This document shows positions 16,239 to 23,000 of a DNA stretch of 29,894 nucleotides, one piece after another; within the stretch, counting starts at the first letter, position 1; the number at the start of each line of letters is the position of its first letter. Made by a program: the position numbers and the translations under genes. Location of the stretch: positions 1 to 29,894 of the forward strand of contig JAKSPV010000002.1 of the NCBI GenBank assembly GCA_024404475.1, in the 5' to 3' direction. The stretch is from Clostridia bacterium (GTDB lineage: Bacteria > Bacillota > Clostridia > Oscillospirales > CAG-272). The notes under the pieces are model-generated. The model was not told the DNA's origin, ran no database searches, and saw nothing but the letters and a program-made list of their open reading frames with translations.

Positions 16239-16256
16239 GAGTTATCATACACTAAC
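16239..16256 (-). promoter_or_regulatory. Operator-like repeat 1 over the feo -10 box
   Basis: On the minus strand GTTAGTGTATGATAACTC. It covers the TATGAT -10 box and contains AGTTA-N8-TAACT as an inverted repeat. Being a second copy of the motif at 16172-16189, it is a strong candidate for the binding site of the DtxR-family regulator encoded at 13134. Confidence 0.6.
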
Positions 16257-16272
16257 TTGCCGTATTTGTCAA
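16244..16272 (-). promoter_or_regulatory. Sigma-A promoter of feoAB
   Basis: Perfect -35 TTGACA (16267-16272), 17-bp spacer, TATGAT (16244-16249). Transcription should start near 16237, giving a leader of about 100 nt before the feoAB ATG. Confidence 0.88.
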
Positions 16273-16370
16273 GCGCGGAAACGAAAAAATGCGGCGTCGG
16301 AAGCGGGTCTTTTCGGGCAAATTGCCGGGGCGGAACGATTCTGTGTTGGGGCTCCGCCCCAAGCCCCACG

Positions 16371-16471
16371 CCTATGCGGCGGGCGAAAACTTTTGCACCG
16401 ACTAAATTGATGAAGCCGGAAATGGTTTAAGGTTTCTGGGGGTGCGGGGGGCTCTTGCAAGAGCCCCCCGC
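16371..16471. repeat. Dispersed palindromic intergenic element, copy A
   Basis: The stretch 16273-16481 holds no gene. It contains a 7-bp hairpin TTGGGGC-TCC-GCCCCAA (16346-16362) and ends in a perfect 28-bp palindrome (16444-16471, two 14-bp arms around CTTG/CAAG). From about 16371 it aligns with copy B at 19490-19602: both have CGAAAACTT, a GAC.AAAT-like middle, GGTTT, GGGGTG, and then the long palindrome around TTGCAA. The palindrome may also help end transcription of the symporter gene, but there is no U tract. Confidence 0.55.
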
Positions 16472-16481
16472 GTTCTCTCTC

Positions 16482-18023
16482 TCAGTTCCCGTGTTTGTGG
16501 AGACTTTCGGTGACGGGGACGGTGACGGTCTTCTCGTAGCAGGAGAAGATGTCCGAGACGAACGCCTCGTCCGGCTTCTTCGTCAGGATACTGACCACAG
16601 GCACGACGATGAGACCGAGCAGCATCGCGAAGGCACCGCAGTTGATCGGGCTCTGGAGGAACGTCGGGAACACGTCCTTGAAAAACATGTTGGCGAGCAT
16701 GATGCCGGAGCCGCAGATGAAGGACGCGGCGACCGCGGGCTTCGTAACGCGTTTCCAGTAGAGCGAAAGCAGGAACGGCGCGAGGAACGAACCGGCGAGC
16801 GCACCCCAGGAGAGGCCCATGAGTTGTGCGATGAACGTAACGTTCAGCTTGTACTGGATGACCGCGATGACGGCGGAGAGAATGATGAACACGCCGACGA
16901 AGATACGGATCACAAGAAGGTCGCGTTTCTCATTTTTCTTCTTCGTAAACGTCGGCGCGATGAAGTCGAGCGTCAGCGTCGAGGACGAGGTCAGAACGAG
17001 CGACGAGAGCGTAGACATCGAAGCGGACAGAACGAGCACGAGCGTGATACCGATGAGCGCGGGCGAGAGTTTCGAGAGCATTTCGGGAATGATCGCGTCG
17101 AAGCCCTCCGCGGCAACGTCCACGTTGAAGAGACGTCCGAAACCGCCGAGGAAGTAGCAGCCGCCGGCAACGATAACGGCGAAGATCGTCGAGACGATCG
17201 TGCCGGTATGGATGGATTCCTCACTCTTGATCGCGTAGAACTTCTGCACCATCTGCGGCAGGCCCCACGTACCGAGCGAAGTCAAGAGGATGACCGAGCC
17301 GAGCGAGACGGGATCCGGGCCGAAGAACGAGGCGAAGACGCCGGGCGTCGTCGAAACGGTCTCGTCGGTGACACGAGCCAGCGCGTCGAGCGAGCCGGAG
17401 AAACCGCCGTTCAGCGAGAGCACCGCCGCGATGATCGCCACGATGCCGACGAGCATGATGATGCCCTGCAGAAAGTCGTTGATCGCGGTCGCCATGTAGC
17501 CGCCGGCGATGACGTAGACCGCCGTGAAGACCGCCATGACGATGATGCAGATCGTGTAATCCACGTTGAACGCCATGCCGAAGAGACGCGACAGGCCGTT
17601 GTAGAGCGACGCGGTGTACGGAATCAGGAAAACGAAGATGATCAGCGAGGACGCGAGCTTGAGTCCGCGGCTGCCGAAGCGCTTCTCAAAGAACTGCGGC
17701 ATGGTGGCGGCGGAGAGGTGCTGCGTCATGACGCGCGTACGGCGGCCGAGGAGCACCCATGCGAGAAGCGAGCCGATGAGGGCGTTGCCGATGCCGATCC
17801 ACGTCGAGGCGACGCCGAATTTCCAGCCGAACTGGCCGGCGTAGCCGACGAAAATGACCGCGGAGAAGTAGGACGTACCGTATGCGAACGCCGTCAGCCA
17901 CGGGCCGACGCTGCGGGAACCGAGCACGAACGAGGAAACGTCCGTCGAACGCTTGCGGCAGATGAAGCCGACAGTGATCATGACGGCGAAAAAGACGACG
18001 AGCATGATGATCTGGATAGCCAT
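16482..18023 (-). CDS. Sodium:solute symporter (SSS family), probable tyrosine transporter
   Basis: 513 aa polytopic membrane protein with the LeuT-type fold of the SSS family (PutP/PanF relatives), about 13 hydrophobic segments. Signatures are FVLGSRSVGPWLTAFAYGTSYFSAV near the N-terminus, GGYMATAINDFLQGIIMLVG (typical SSS sequence around TM5) and LVLSASMSTLSSLVLTSSSTL (TM8, Ser/Thr sodium-site region). The family couples Na+ influx to uptake of proline, pantothenate, sugars or other solutes; sequence alone does not give the cargo. Tyrosine is inferred only from its leader: a six-Tyr-codon leader peptide and an attenuator lie between its promoter and start. GGAGG lies 9 nt before ATG 18023, just beyond the terminator. 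It is monocistronic. Confidence 0.9.
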   Translation of the reverse strand: MAIQIIMLVVFFAVMITVGFICRKRSTDVSSFVLGSRSVGPWLTAFAYGTSYFSAVIFVGYAGQFGWKFGVASTWIGIGNALIGSLLAWVLLGRRTRVMTQHLSAATMPQFFEKRFGSRGLKLASSLIIFVFLIPYTASLYNGLSRLFGMAFNVDYTICIIVMAVFTAVYVIAGGYMATAINDFLQGIIMLVGIVAIIAAVLSLNGGFSGSLDALARVTDETVSTTPGVFASFFGPDPVSLGSVILLTSLGTWGLPQMVQKFYAIKSEESIHTGTIVSTIFAVIVAGGCYFLGGFGRLFNVDVAAEGFDAIIPEMLSKLSPALIGITLVLVLSASMSTLSSLVLTSSSTLTLDFIAPTFTKKKNEKRDLLVIRIFVGVFIILSAVIAVIQYKLNVTFIAQLMGLSWGALAGSFLAPFLLSLYWKRVTKPAVAASFICGSGIMLANMFFKDVFPTFLQSPINCGAFAMLLGLIVVPVVSILTKKPDEAFVSDIFSCYEKTVTVPVTESLHKHGN

Positions 18024-18053
18024 ACGAAGATACCTCCGAATGAATTTGCATAT

Positions 18054-18085
18054 AAAAAGACGGCACCGGAAAGCCCGGGGCCGTC
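18054..18085 (-). terminator. Attenuator terminator upstream of the symporter
   Basis: Minus strand: GACGGC, one mismatch, CCGG, loop GCTTT, CCGG, GCCGTC, then TTTTTAT. A rho-independent terminator located between the leader peptide and the symporter ribosome binding site. Its 5' arm (18076-18085) is complementary to 18125-18134 in the leader-peptide coding region, over 10 bp with one G-U pair, giving a competing antiterminator. Confidence 0.88.
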
Positions 18086-18113
18086 ACTTTTACGCTGCAT
18101 GAGTATCAAAAAA

Positions 18114-18173
18114 TCACAGCGCAAGACAGCCCCGTTTCGTATAATAATAGTAATAATAGTTACCGAAACGCAT
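18114..18173 (-). CDS. Tyr-rich leader peptide (attenuation control)
   Basis: A 19-residue open reading frame, MRFGNYYYYYYTKRGCLAL, with six consecutive tyrosine codons (TAT TAT TAC TAT TAT TAT, 18141-18158). It has a strong GGAGGAG ribosome binding site 6-7 nt before ATG and sits about 26 nt after the predicted transcription start of the symporter transcript. The stop codon TGA is at 18114-18116. Its role is most likely to report the supply of charged tRNA-Tyr by ribosome stalling. A ribosome stalled at the early Tyr codons leaves CGGGGCTGTC (codons 14-17) free to pair with the 5' arm of the terminator downstream; a ribosome reaching the stop codon covers that segment and lets the terminator form. 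Too short for ordinary gene calling. Confidence 0.88.
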   Translation of the reverse strand: MRFGNYYYYYYTKRGCLAL

Positions 18174-18205
18174 TGCCGTCTCCTCCGTTCCCTTTTGATG
18201 CACCT

Positions 18206-18234
18206 ATCTTACACCCGTTTTTTTCGTTTGTCAA
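18206..18234 (-). promoter_or_regulatory. Sigma-A promoter of the symporter and its leader
   Basis: Perfect -35 TTGACA (18229-18234), 17-bp spacer, TAAGAT (18206-18211). The transcript should start near 18199 and run through the leader peptide and attenuator before the symporter at 18023. Confidence 0.85.
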
Positions 18235-18275
18235 TACTTTATCACATAAAAGCGCTAAAGTTTTTTGTTTTTTAC

Positions 18276-18302
18276 AAAAAAGCCGCTCCGGAGAGCGGCT
18301 TT
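18276..18302 (-). terminator. Rho-independent terminator of pfkA
   Basis: Minus strand AAAGCCGCTC-TCCG-GAGCGGCTTTTTT: 8-10 bp stem with a 4-nt loop and U tail, starting just past the pfkA stop. Confidence 0.9.
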
Positions 18303-18307
18303 CGTGT

Positions 18308-19387
18308 TCAGCAGGAGATGTCATCCATCATTTTGTAGAGTTTGCGGTAGGCGATGCGCTTTTCTTCACAGATCTCACGCATTTCCTTGATCTGGGAGTT
18401 GGAGAAGTGGTCGAGGTCGCCGTCCTTCAGCTTGCCCTTGTACATCCGGTCAAGGATCAGGGCGTAGTTGATGTTGTACTCAACGATCTCATTCTCTTTC
18501 TTGCAGATGACGAGATCAGACTTGCCGGCGAGGAGCTGCTCCACGGCGGCGTAGCCCATTTCGGTCGCCAGCATACGGTCGTTCAGCGTCGGAGAACCGC
18601 CGCGGACGATGTGCGCGAGGCGGACGAACTTCGTTTCGACGTCGGTCTCTGCCTGGATGCGCTTCGCAAACTCTTCGGACTTGAATTCCGGATGCTCTGC
18701 CGGGTAGCCCTCGGCGATGACGACGATGAAGGAGCGCTTGCCGCCGGCTTTCAGACGGCGGATCTTCTCCATGAGCGCCGGCTCGTCGAACGGGCATTCG
18801 AGAAGCGCCACGCCGACGGCGCCGCAGGCGATCGCCGTGCGGATCGCGATGTCGCCGCAGTTGCGGCCCATGACCTCCACGACGTTGCAGCGGGCGTGGG
18901 ATTCGCAGGTGTCGCGCAGGCGGTCGATCGCATCGACGACGGTGTTCATCGCCGTGTCGAAGCCGATGCTGTCGTCCGTCGCGGTAATATCGTTATCAAT
19001 GGAGCCGGGAACGCCGATCGTCGGGATGCCGCGGTTGGAAAGATCGGTCGCACCGCGGAACGTGCCGTCGCCGCCGATGGCAACGATACCGTCGAGCCCG
19101 TACTTATGGCAGGTATCGACTGCCTTCTGCATACCTTCCTCGGTCTTGAATTCGAGGCAGCGGTCGGAATAGAGGAATGTGCCGCCGCGGTTCAGGATGC
19201 CGGAAACGGCTCTCGCGTCGAGCGGGATCATCTTCTCGTGGATGAGGCCGTAGTAGCCGCCCTGGATGCCCACCACTTCGACACCGTTAGAAATAGCGGC
19301 GCGCGTAACGGCACGTACTGCGTTGTTCATGCCGGGAGCGTCACCGCCGGAAGTCAATACACCGATTTTTTTGAATTTCCGTTCCAT
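18308..19387 (-). CDS. pfkA: ATP-dependent 6-phosphofructokinase
   Basis: 359 aa glycolytic enzyme converting fructose 6-phosphate to fructose 1,6-bisphosphate. Motifs: TSGGDAPGMNNAVR (nucleotide site), AIGGDGTFRGA (Gly108), GVPGSIDNDI (Gly128, catalytic Asp), GFDTAMNTVV and EVMGRNCGDIAI. Gly108 and Gly128 correspond to E. coli Gly104 and Gly124. PPi-dependent enzymes have Asp and Lys there, so ATP should be the phosphoryl donor. It is about 40 residues longer than E. coli PfkA (320 aa), with a charged C-terminal extension (IKEMREICEEKRIAYRKL), as in several clostridial forms. The ATG at 19387 follows GAGGAG by about 9-10 nt. It is monocistronic, with its own promoter and terminator. Confidence 0.95.
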   Translation of the reverse strand: MERKFKKIGVLTSGGDAPGMNNAVRAVTRAAISNGVEVVGIQGGYYGLIHEKMIPLDARAVSGILNRGGTFLYSDRCLEFKTEEGMQKAVDTCHKYGLDGIVAIGGDGTFRGATDLSNRGIPTIGVPGSIDNDITATDDSIGFDTAMNTVVDAIDRLRDTCESHARCNVVEVMGRNCGDIAIRTAIACGAVGVALLECPFDEPALMEKIRRLKAGGKRSFIVVIAEGYPAEHPEFKSEEFAKRIQAETDVETKFVRLAHIVRGGSPTLNDRMLATEMGYAAVEQLLAGKSDLVICKKENEIVEYNINYALILDRMYKGKLKDGDLDHFSNSQIKEMREICEEKRIAYRKLYKMMDDISC

Positions 19388-19419
19388 CTTTGTAAATCTC
19401 CTCTGTCTGGGATAGGCCT

Positions 19420-19448
19420 ATTGTACCCTATTTATGTGCGAAAATCAA
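19420..19448 (-). promoter_or_regulatory. Sigma-A promoter of pfkA
   Basis: Minus strand TTGATT (19443-19448), 17-bp spacer, TACAAT (19420-19425). A TAGGCCTA palindrome lies at the expected transcription start. Confidence 0.75.
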
Positions 19449-19489
19449 GTGCCGCGGCAACTTTCCTTTTCATTTTGTCGAAAAAAGCG

Positions 19490-19602
19490 AGCCGGACGGG
19501 GGGGAGGCAGAAGACAAACGAAAACTTCCGAAAGACAAAATCGGTACGGCAGAAAACCTTTTCTGGTTTTCGGGGTGTGGGGGACTTTGCAAAGTCCCCC
19601 AC
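19490..19602. repeat. Dispersed palindromic intergenic element, copy B
   Basis: Second copy of the element at 16371-16471. It ends in a perfect 26-bp palindrome (19577-19602), two 13-bp arms around CTTTG/CAAAG, preceded by GGTTTTCGGGGTGTG. It sits between the divergent pfkA and XRE-gene promoters and no protein is encoded in it. Confidence 0.55.
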
Positions 19603-19610
19603 GTGCCCCC

Positions 19611-19639
19611 TTTACAAACGCGCGATTTGTCGTTATAAT
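19611..19639 (+). promoter_or_regulatory. Sigma-A promoter of the XRE-type gene and uvrB
   Basis: TTTACA (19611-19616), 17-bp spacer, perfect TATAAT (19634-19639), about 30 bases before the start codon; begins 8 bp beyond palindrome copy B. Confidence 0.82.
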
Positions 19640-19669
19640 AAGAGAAGAAAAAAGCAAAGGAGCACGGAC

Positions 19670-20155
19670 ATGGGAAAGAAAGCAAGCGGACAGACGACGG
19701 AAAATCTGTTTTATAAGGCGCGCCTGGCGGCGGCGGAGACGGATGAAACGTTCTCCTCGCGTGAAAAGGCATCGCTCGTGCTCGGCATTGACCGCACGCG
19801 GCTCGCGCGCATCGAGGGCGACGCCGTTTTGCCGCACCCGGACGAAGTCGCCGTCATGGCGAAATGCTACGGCGATCCCGCGCTCCCGCTCCACTACTGC
19901 GCCGAAAACTGCCCGCTCGGGCAGGGACGCGCCGTTCCCGTGGACGACGGCGATCTTGACCGGCTGACGCTCCGCGTGCTCGGCTCGCTGCAAAGCGCCG
20001 GCGAGCTGACCGAGAAGCTCGTCGCCATCACCTCCGACGGCAAGATCGAAAAAGCAGAGGAAGAAACGCTCCGCGAGGTGCTCGCGCTGCTTGACCGCGT
20101 TTCGGCGGCAGGCGCGTCGCTTAAACTCTGGGCAGAAAAGAACACGACGGTGTAA
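19670..20155 (+). CDS. XRE-type helix-turn-helix protein
   Basis: 161 aa. The N-terminal half has SSREKASLVLGIDRTRLARIEGDAVLPHPDEVAVMAKCYGDP, a Cro/C1-type HTH with the typical RLxxIE recognition region. It is followed by LHYCAENCPLGQG (two conserved Cys) and a C-terminal helical region with regular Leu/Glu spacing (residues about 105-160), probably a coiled coil for self-association. I recognise the layout from small clostridial XRE-family regulators often carried on mobile elements, but have no named function. ATG 19670 has AAAGGAG about 9 nt upstream. uvrB begins 10 bp after its stop, so the two are co-transcribed from 19611. A regulatory role in DNA damage is possible but rests only on position; no LexA-type box was seen. 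Confidence 0.8.
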   Translation: MGKKASGQTTENLFYKARLAAAETDETFSSREKASLVLGIDRTRLARIEGDAVLPHPDEVAVMAKCYGDPALPLHYCAENCPLGQGRAVPVDDGDLDRLTLRVLGSLQSAGELTEKLVAITSDGKIEKAEEETLREVLALLDRVSAAGASLKLWAEKNTTV

Positions 20156-20165
20156 GAGGCAAAAA

Positions 20166-22139
20166 ATGGATCAGTTCAAACTGGCAGCGCCCTACAAGCC
20201 TGCGGGCGACCAGCCCGAGGCGATCGAAAAGCTCGCCGCCGGTGTCGAGGCAGGCATGCGCCGGCAGACGCTGCTCGGCGTCACCGGCTCCGGCAAGACG
20301 TTCACGATGGCGAACGTGATCGCCCGAGTGAACCGCCCGACGCTCGTCCTCGCACATAATAAAACGCTCGCGGCACAGCTCTGCACGGAATTCCGCGAGT
20401 TCTTCCCGGAGAACGCCGTCGAGTTCTTCGTCTCCTACTACGACTACTACCAGCCGGAAGCGTATATCCCCGGCAAGGATATGTATATCGAAAAGGACGC
20501 GCTGATCAACGACGAGATCGACAAGCTCCGCCACAGCGCGACCTCCGCCCTGCTCGAGCGGCGCGACGTCATCGTCGTTTCCTCCGTCTCGTGCATCTAT
20601 TCCCTCGGCGATCCGCACGAGTACGCCGCACAGGTCACGGCGCTCCGCCCCGGGATGCCCGTTTCGCGGAACGACGTCGCCGAGCGGCTCATCTCCGTCG
20701 GCTACGAGCGGAACGACATCGGCTTCGTCCGCGGCAAGTTCCGTATGCGCGGCGACGTTCTCGAGATCATCCCCGCGAGCGAGAACGAGCACGGCATCCG
20801 CGTCGAGTTCTTCGGCGACGAGATCGACCGCGTGTCGGAGTTCAACCCGACGACGGGACAGGTCCTCCGCGAGCTGAAATACGCCGCCGTCTATCCCGCG
20901 AGCCACTACGTCATCGCACCCGGCAGCCGCGAGCGCGCCTACGAGGAGATCCTCTCCGAAATGCAGGAGCGCGTCGATTTCTTCAAAGCACAGAACAAAT
21001 TTCTCGAAGCCCAGCGCATCGAGGAGCGCACACGGTACGACCTCGAAATGCTCCGCGAGATCGGCTACTGCTCCGGTGTCGAGAACTATTCCCGCATCTT
21101 CGCCGGGCGGGAGCCCGGCTCGACGCCGTACACCCTGCTCGACTTTTTCCCGAAAGATTTTCTCATGTTCATTGACGAGAGCCACGTCACGCTCCCGCAG
21201 GTGCACGCGATGGGCGGCGGCGACAGAGCACGCAAGGAAAACCTCGTCGAGTACGGCTTCCGTCTGCCGTCGGCGTTCGACAACCGTCCCCTGCACTTCT
21301 CGGAGTTTGAGGAAAAGATCAATCAGGTCATCACCGTCTCCGCGACGCCCGGCGACTATGAACTCGAGGTATCGGAGCAGGTCGTCGAACAGATCGTGCG
21401 CCCGACGGGACTCCTCGATCCCGAGGTGGAGGTGCGCCCGGTCGAGACGCAGGTGGATGATCTGCTCGGCGAGATCCGCGAGCGCACGAAAAAGGGCGAG
21501 CGCGTCCTCGTCACCACGCTGACGAAGAAAATGGCGGAAGACCTGACCGACTATCTCGGTGAGCAGGGCGTCCGCGTCAAATATATCCACCATAACGTCG
21601 AGACGATGGAGCGGCAGGAGCTGATCCGCGACCTGCGCGCCGGGGTATACGACGTCCTCGTCGGCATCAACCTGCTCCGCGAGGGTATCGACTTGCCGGA
21701 AGTGACGCTCGTGGCGATCCTCGACGCCGACAAGGAGGGCTTCCTCCGTTCGGAACGCTCGCTGATCCAGACGATCGGCCGCGCCGCGCGAAACGTCGGC
21801 GGCAAAGTGATCATGTACGCCGACACCGTAACGGAGTCGATGCGCGCCGCGATCGACGAGACGAACCGCCGCCGGAAGCTGCAGGCGGACTTCAACGAGG
21901 CGCACGGCATCGTGCCGACGACGGTCAAAAAGGATATTCGCGACGTCATCGTGATCGCAAACGACTCGAATTCGCAGAAAAGCCGCCGCGGGCGGAATGT
22001 ACAGTCGAGCCCGGTCGCGGGCGCCGACCGCGAAACCTCGGTCGAGGAGCTGACGCGGCAGATGAAGGAAGCGGCGAAGCAGCTTCGCTTCGAGGAAGCC
22101 GCGTACCTCAGAGACCGGATCAAGGAACTGCAAAAATAA
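20166..22139 (+). CDS. uvrB: Excinuclease ABC subunit B
   Basis: 657 aa, full length for the family (Bacillus about 660). UvrB is the damage-verifying DNA helicase-like subunit of nucleotide excision repair, loaded by UvrA and the scaffold for UvrC incision. Walker A is GVTGSGKTFTMANV, followed by the beta-hairpin YYDYYQPEAYIP that grips DNA, DESHVTLPQ (Walker B), SATPGDYE, GINLLREGIDLPEVTLVAILDADKEG and QTIGRAARN (helicase motifs V and VI). The C-terminal UVR domain EELTRQMKEAAKQLRFEEAAYLRDRI binds UvrC or UvrA. ATG 20166 is preceded by a modest AGAGG. uvrA and uvrC are not beside it in this window, although uvrA often follows uvrB; here a terminator follows instead. Confidence 0.97.
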   Translation: MDQFKLAAPYKPAGDQPEAIEKLAAGVEAGMRRQTLLGVTGSGKTFTMANVIARVNRPTLVLAHNKTLAAQLCTEFREFFPENAVEFFVSYYDYYQPEAYIPGKDMYIEKDALINDEIDKLRHSATSALLERRDVIVVSSVSCIYSLGDPHEYAAQVTALRPGMPVSRNDVAERLISVGYERNDIGFVRGKFRMRGDVLEIIPASENEHGIRVEFFGDEIDRVSEFNPTTGQVLRELKYAAVYPASHYVIAPGSRERAYEEILSEMQERVDFFKAQNKFLEAQRIEERTRYDLEMLREIGYCSGVENYSRIFAGREPGSTPYTLLDFFPKDFLMFIDESHVTLPQVHAMGGGDRARKENLVEYGFRLPSAFDNRPLHFSEFEEKINQVITVSATPGDYELEVSEQVVEQIVRPTGLLDPEVEVRPVETQVDDLLGEIRERTKKGERVLVTTLTKKMAEDLTDYLGEQGVRVKYIHHNVETMERQELIRDLRAGVYDVLVGINLLREGIDLPEVTLVAILDADKEGFLRSERSLIQTIGRAARNVGGKVIMYADTVTESMRAAIDETNRRRKLQADFNEAHGIVPTTVKKDIRDVIVIANDSNSQKSRRGRNVQSSPVAGADRETSVEELTRQMKEAAKQLRFEEAAYLRDRIKELQK

Positions 22140-22142
22140 AGG

Positions 22143-22192
22143 GCTCCCCGTCGGGAGCTGAAACAAAAAAGCCGGGATTTTCCCGGCTTTTT
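22143..22192. terminator. Bidirectional terminator after uvrB
   Basis: A first hairpin GCTCCC-CGTC-GGGAGC (22143-22158) precedes a classic terminator AAAAAGCCGGGA-TTT-TCCCGGCTTTTT (22166-22192). The A and T flanks make it usable by uvrB and by the deacetylase gene from the other side. Confidence 0.9.
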
Positions 22193-23000
22193 ATTTGTGG
22201 TTTTCAATCATTCCAAGCACGTCGGTCGTCTCATCGACCGCGATGCGCGGCAGGAGAAAAACCGATTTGGGATCGCCGCGCCGCACGACGGCCACGCCGC
22301 CCGCGGTCGTCAGCGTCATTTTGACGCCGAGTGCGCGAAGCACCGTCTCGCTCTCCTCGCTCCAAAGTCCGAACGGGTACGCGAGGATCGCCGCATCGCC
22401 GCCGAGCGGTGCCAGCAGCGCCTGCATCTTCTCAAAGTCCGCGCGCAGCGCCGCTTCGTAATCCGCCGCCGATTCCCCGGCGCGGCGGAGCACGCCCTCA
22501 CGGTAGGTCTCCGGCGAGCGTTCCCTGTCAAGTCCGACATTGTGGCAGTCGAACGTGTGGCTGATGAGGCAGAGCCCCGGCGCAGGCACATCGTCCGCAC
22601 CGAAATGCGGGTACATCGGCTCGCCGGTATCTTTGTAGGTGTCCCGCCCGAACGACACGCCGATCACGGCGACCGTCAGCGGACAGCCGAGCCGCTGTGC
22701 GACCGGCAGCGCCGCGTCAACGGCGGAGGCGTATCCGTCGTCTGAGACGACGACGAACGGCTTGTCCGGAAGCGCCGTCCCGTCCGCCGCGTAGGCGAGC
22801 ACGTCACGAAGCGTCACGGCGGTGTACCCCGCATCGAGCAGTGCGCGGAGCTGGCTTTCAAACGTCTCTGCCGAAACGCCCTCCGGTGCGAAATCGTGGT
22901 ACATCAAAATCGGCACGCGGGTCTCCTCCGGCGCACGCACGCATGAAACGAGCGCCGCGGCAAGGAGAAACGCCAGAAGAAGCGTCAGCCGGCGCCTCAT
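22191..23000 (-). CDS. Lipoprotein polysaccharide deacetylase (NodB fold, IcaB/PgaB-like motif)
   Basis: 269 aa. The N-terminus RRRLTLLLAFLLAAALVSC is a lipoprotein signal (Cys20 as lipid anchor), so the enzyme is displayed outside the membrane. The NodB domain shows ILMYHDF, VVSDDGY (metal Asp pair; usual FDDG is SDDG) and ISHTFDCHN, resembling the SHTxxxH metal motif of the IcaB/PgaB branch, and ILAYPFGLWSEE (the arginine/proline motif). It likely removes acetyl groups from N-acetylglucosamine in an exported or cell-wall polysaccharide; the exact substrate is unknown. Its ATG overlaps the stop of the upstream HAD gene as ATGA, so the two are translationally coupled. The stop lies in the terminator shared with uvrB. 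Confidence 0.88.
   Translation of the reverse strand: MRRRLTLLLAFLLAAALVSCVRAPEETRVPILMYHDFAPEGVSAETFESQLRALLDAGYTAVTLRDVLAYAADGTALPDKPFVVVSDDGYASAVDAALPVAQRLGCPLTVAVIGVSFGRDTYKDTGEPMYPHFGADDVPAPGLCLISHTFDCHNVGLDRERSPETYREGVLRRAGESAADYEAALRADFEKMQALLAPLGGDAAILAYPFGLWSEESETVLRALGVKMTLTTAGGVAVVRRGDPKSVFLLPRIAVDETTDVLGMIENHK

Noticed and set aside
16444..16471. Palindrome as the rho-independent terminator of the symporter gene
   Set aside because: The stem is strong, but no U tract follows on the minus strand, and a similar palindrome occurs at 19577 where no gene ends; treated as part of a repeat.
18024..18200. T-box riboswitch upstream of the symporter
   Set aside because: No T-box sequence, no Stem I specifier loop, and the leader is too short; the Tyr-codon leader peptide explains the region better.
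16455..18338. 627-aa plus-strand open frame opposite the symporter
   Set aside because: Mirror frame of a hydrophobic protein; it also covers the attenuator and promoter region.
20121..22166. 681-aa minus-strand open frame opposite uvrB
   Set aside because: No motifs; UvrB on the plus strand is complete.
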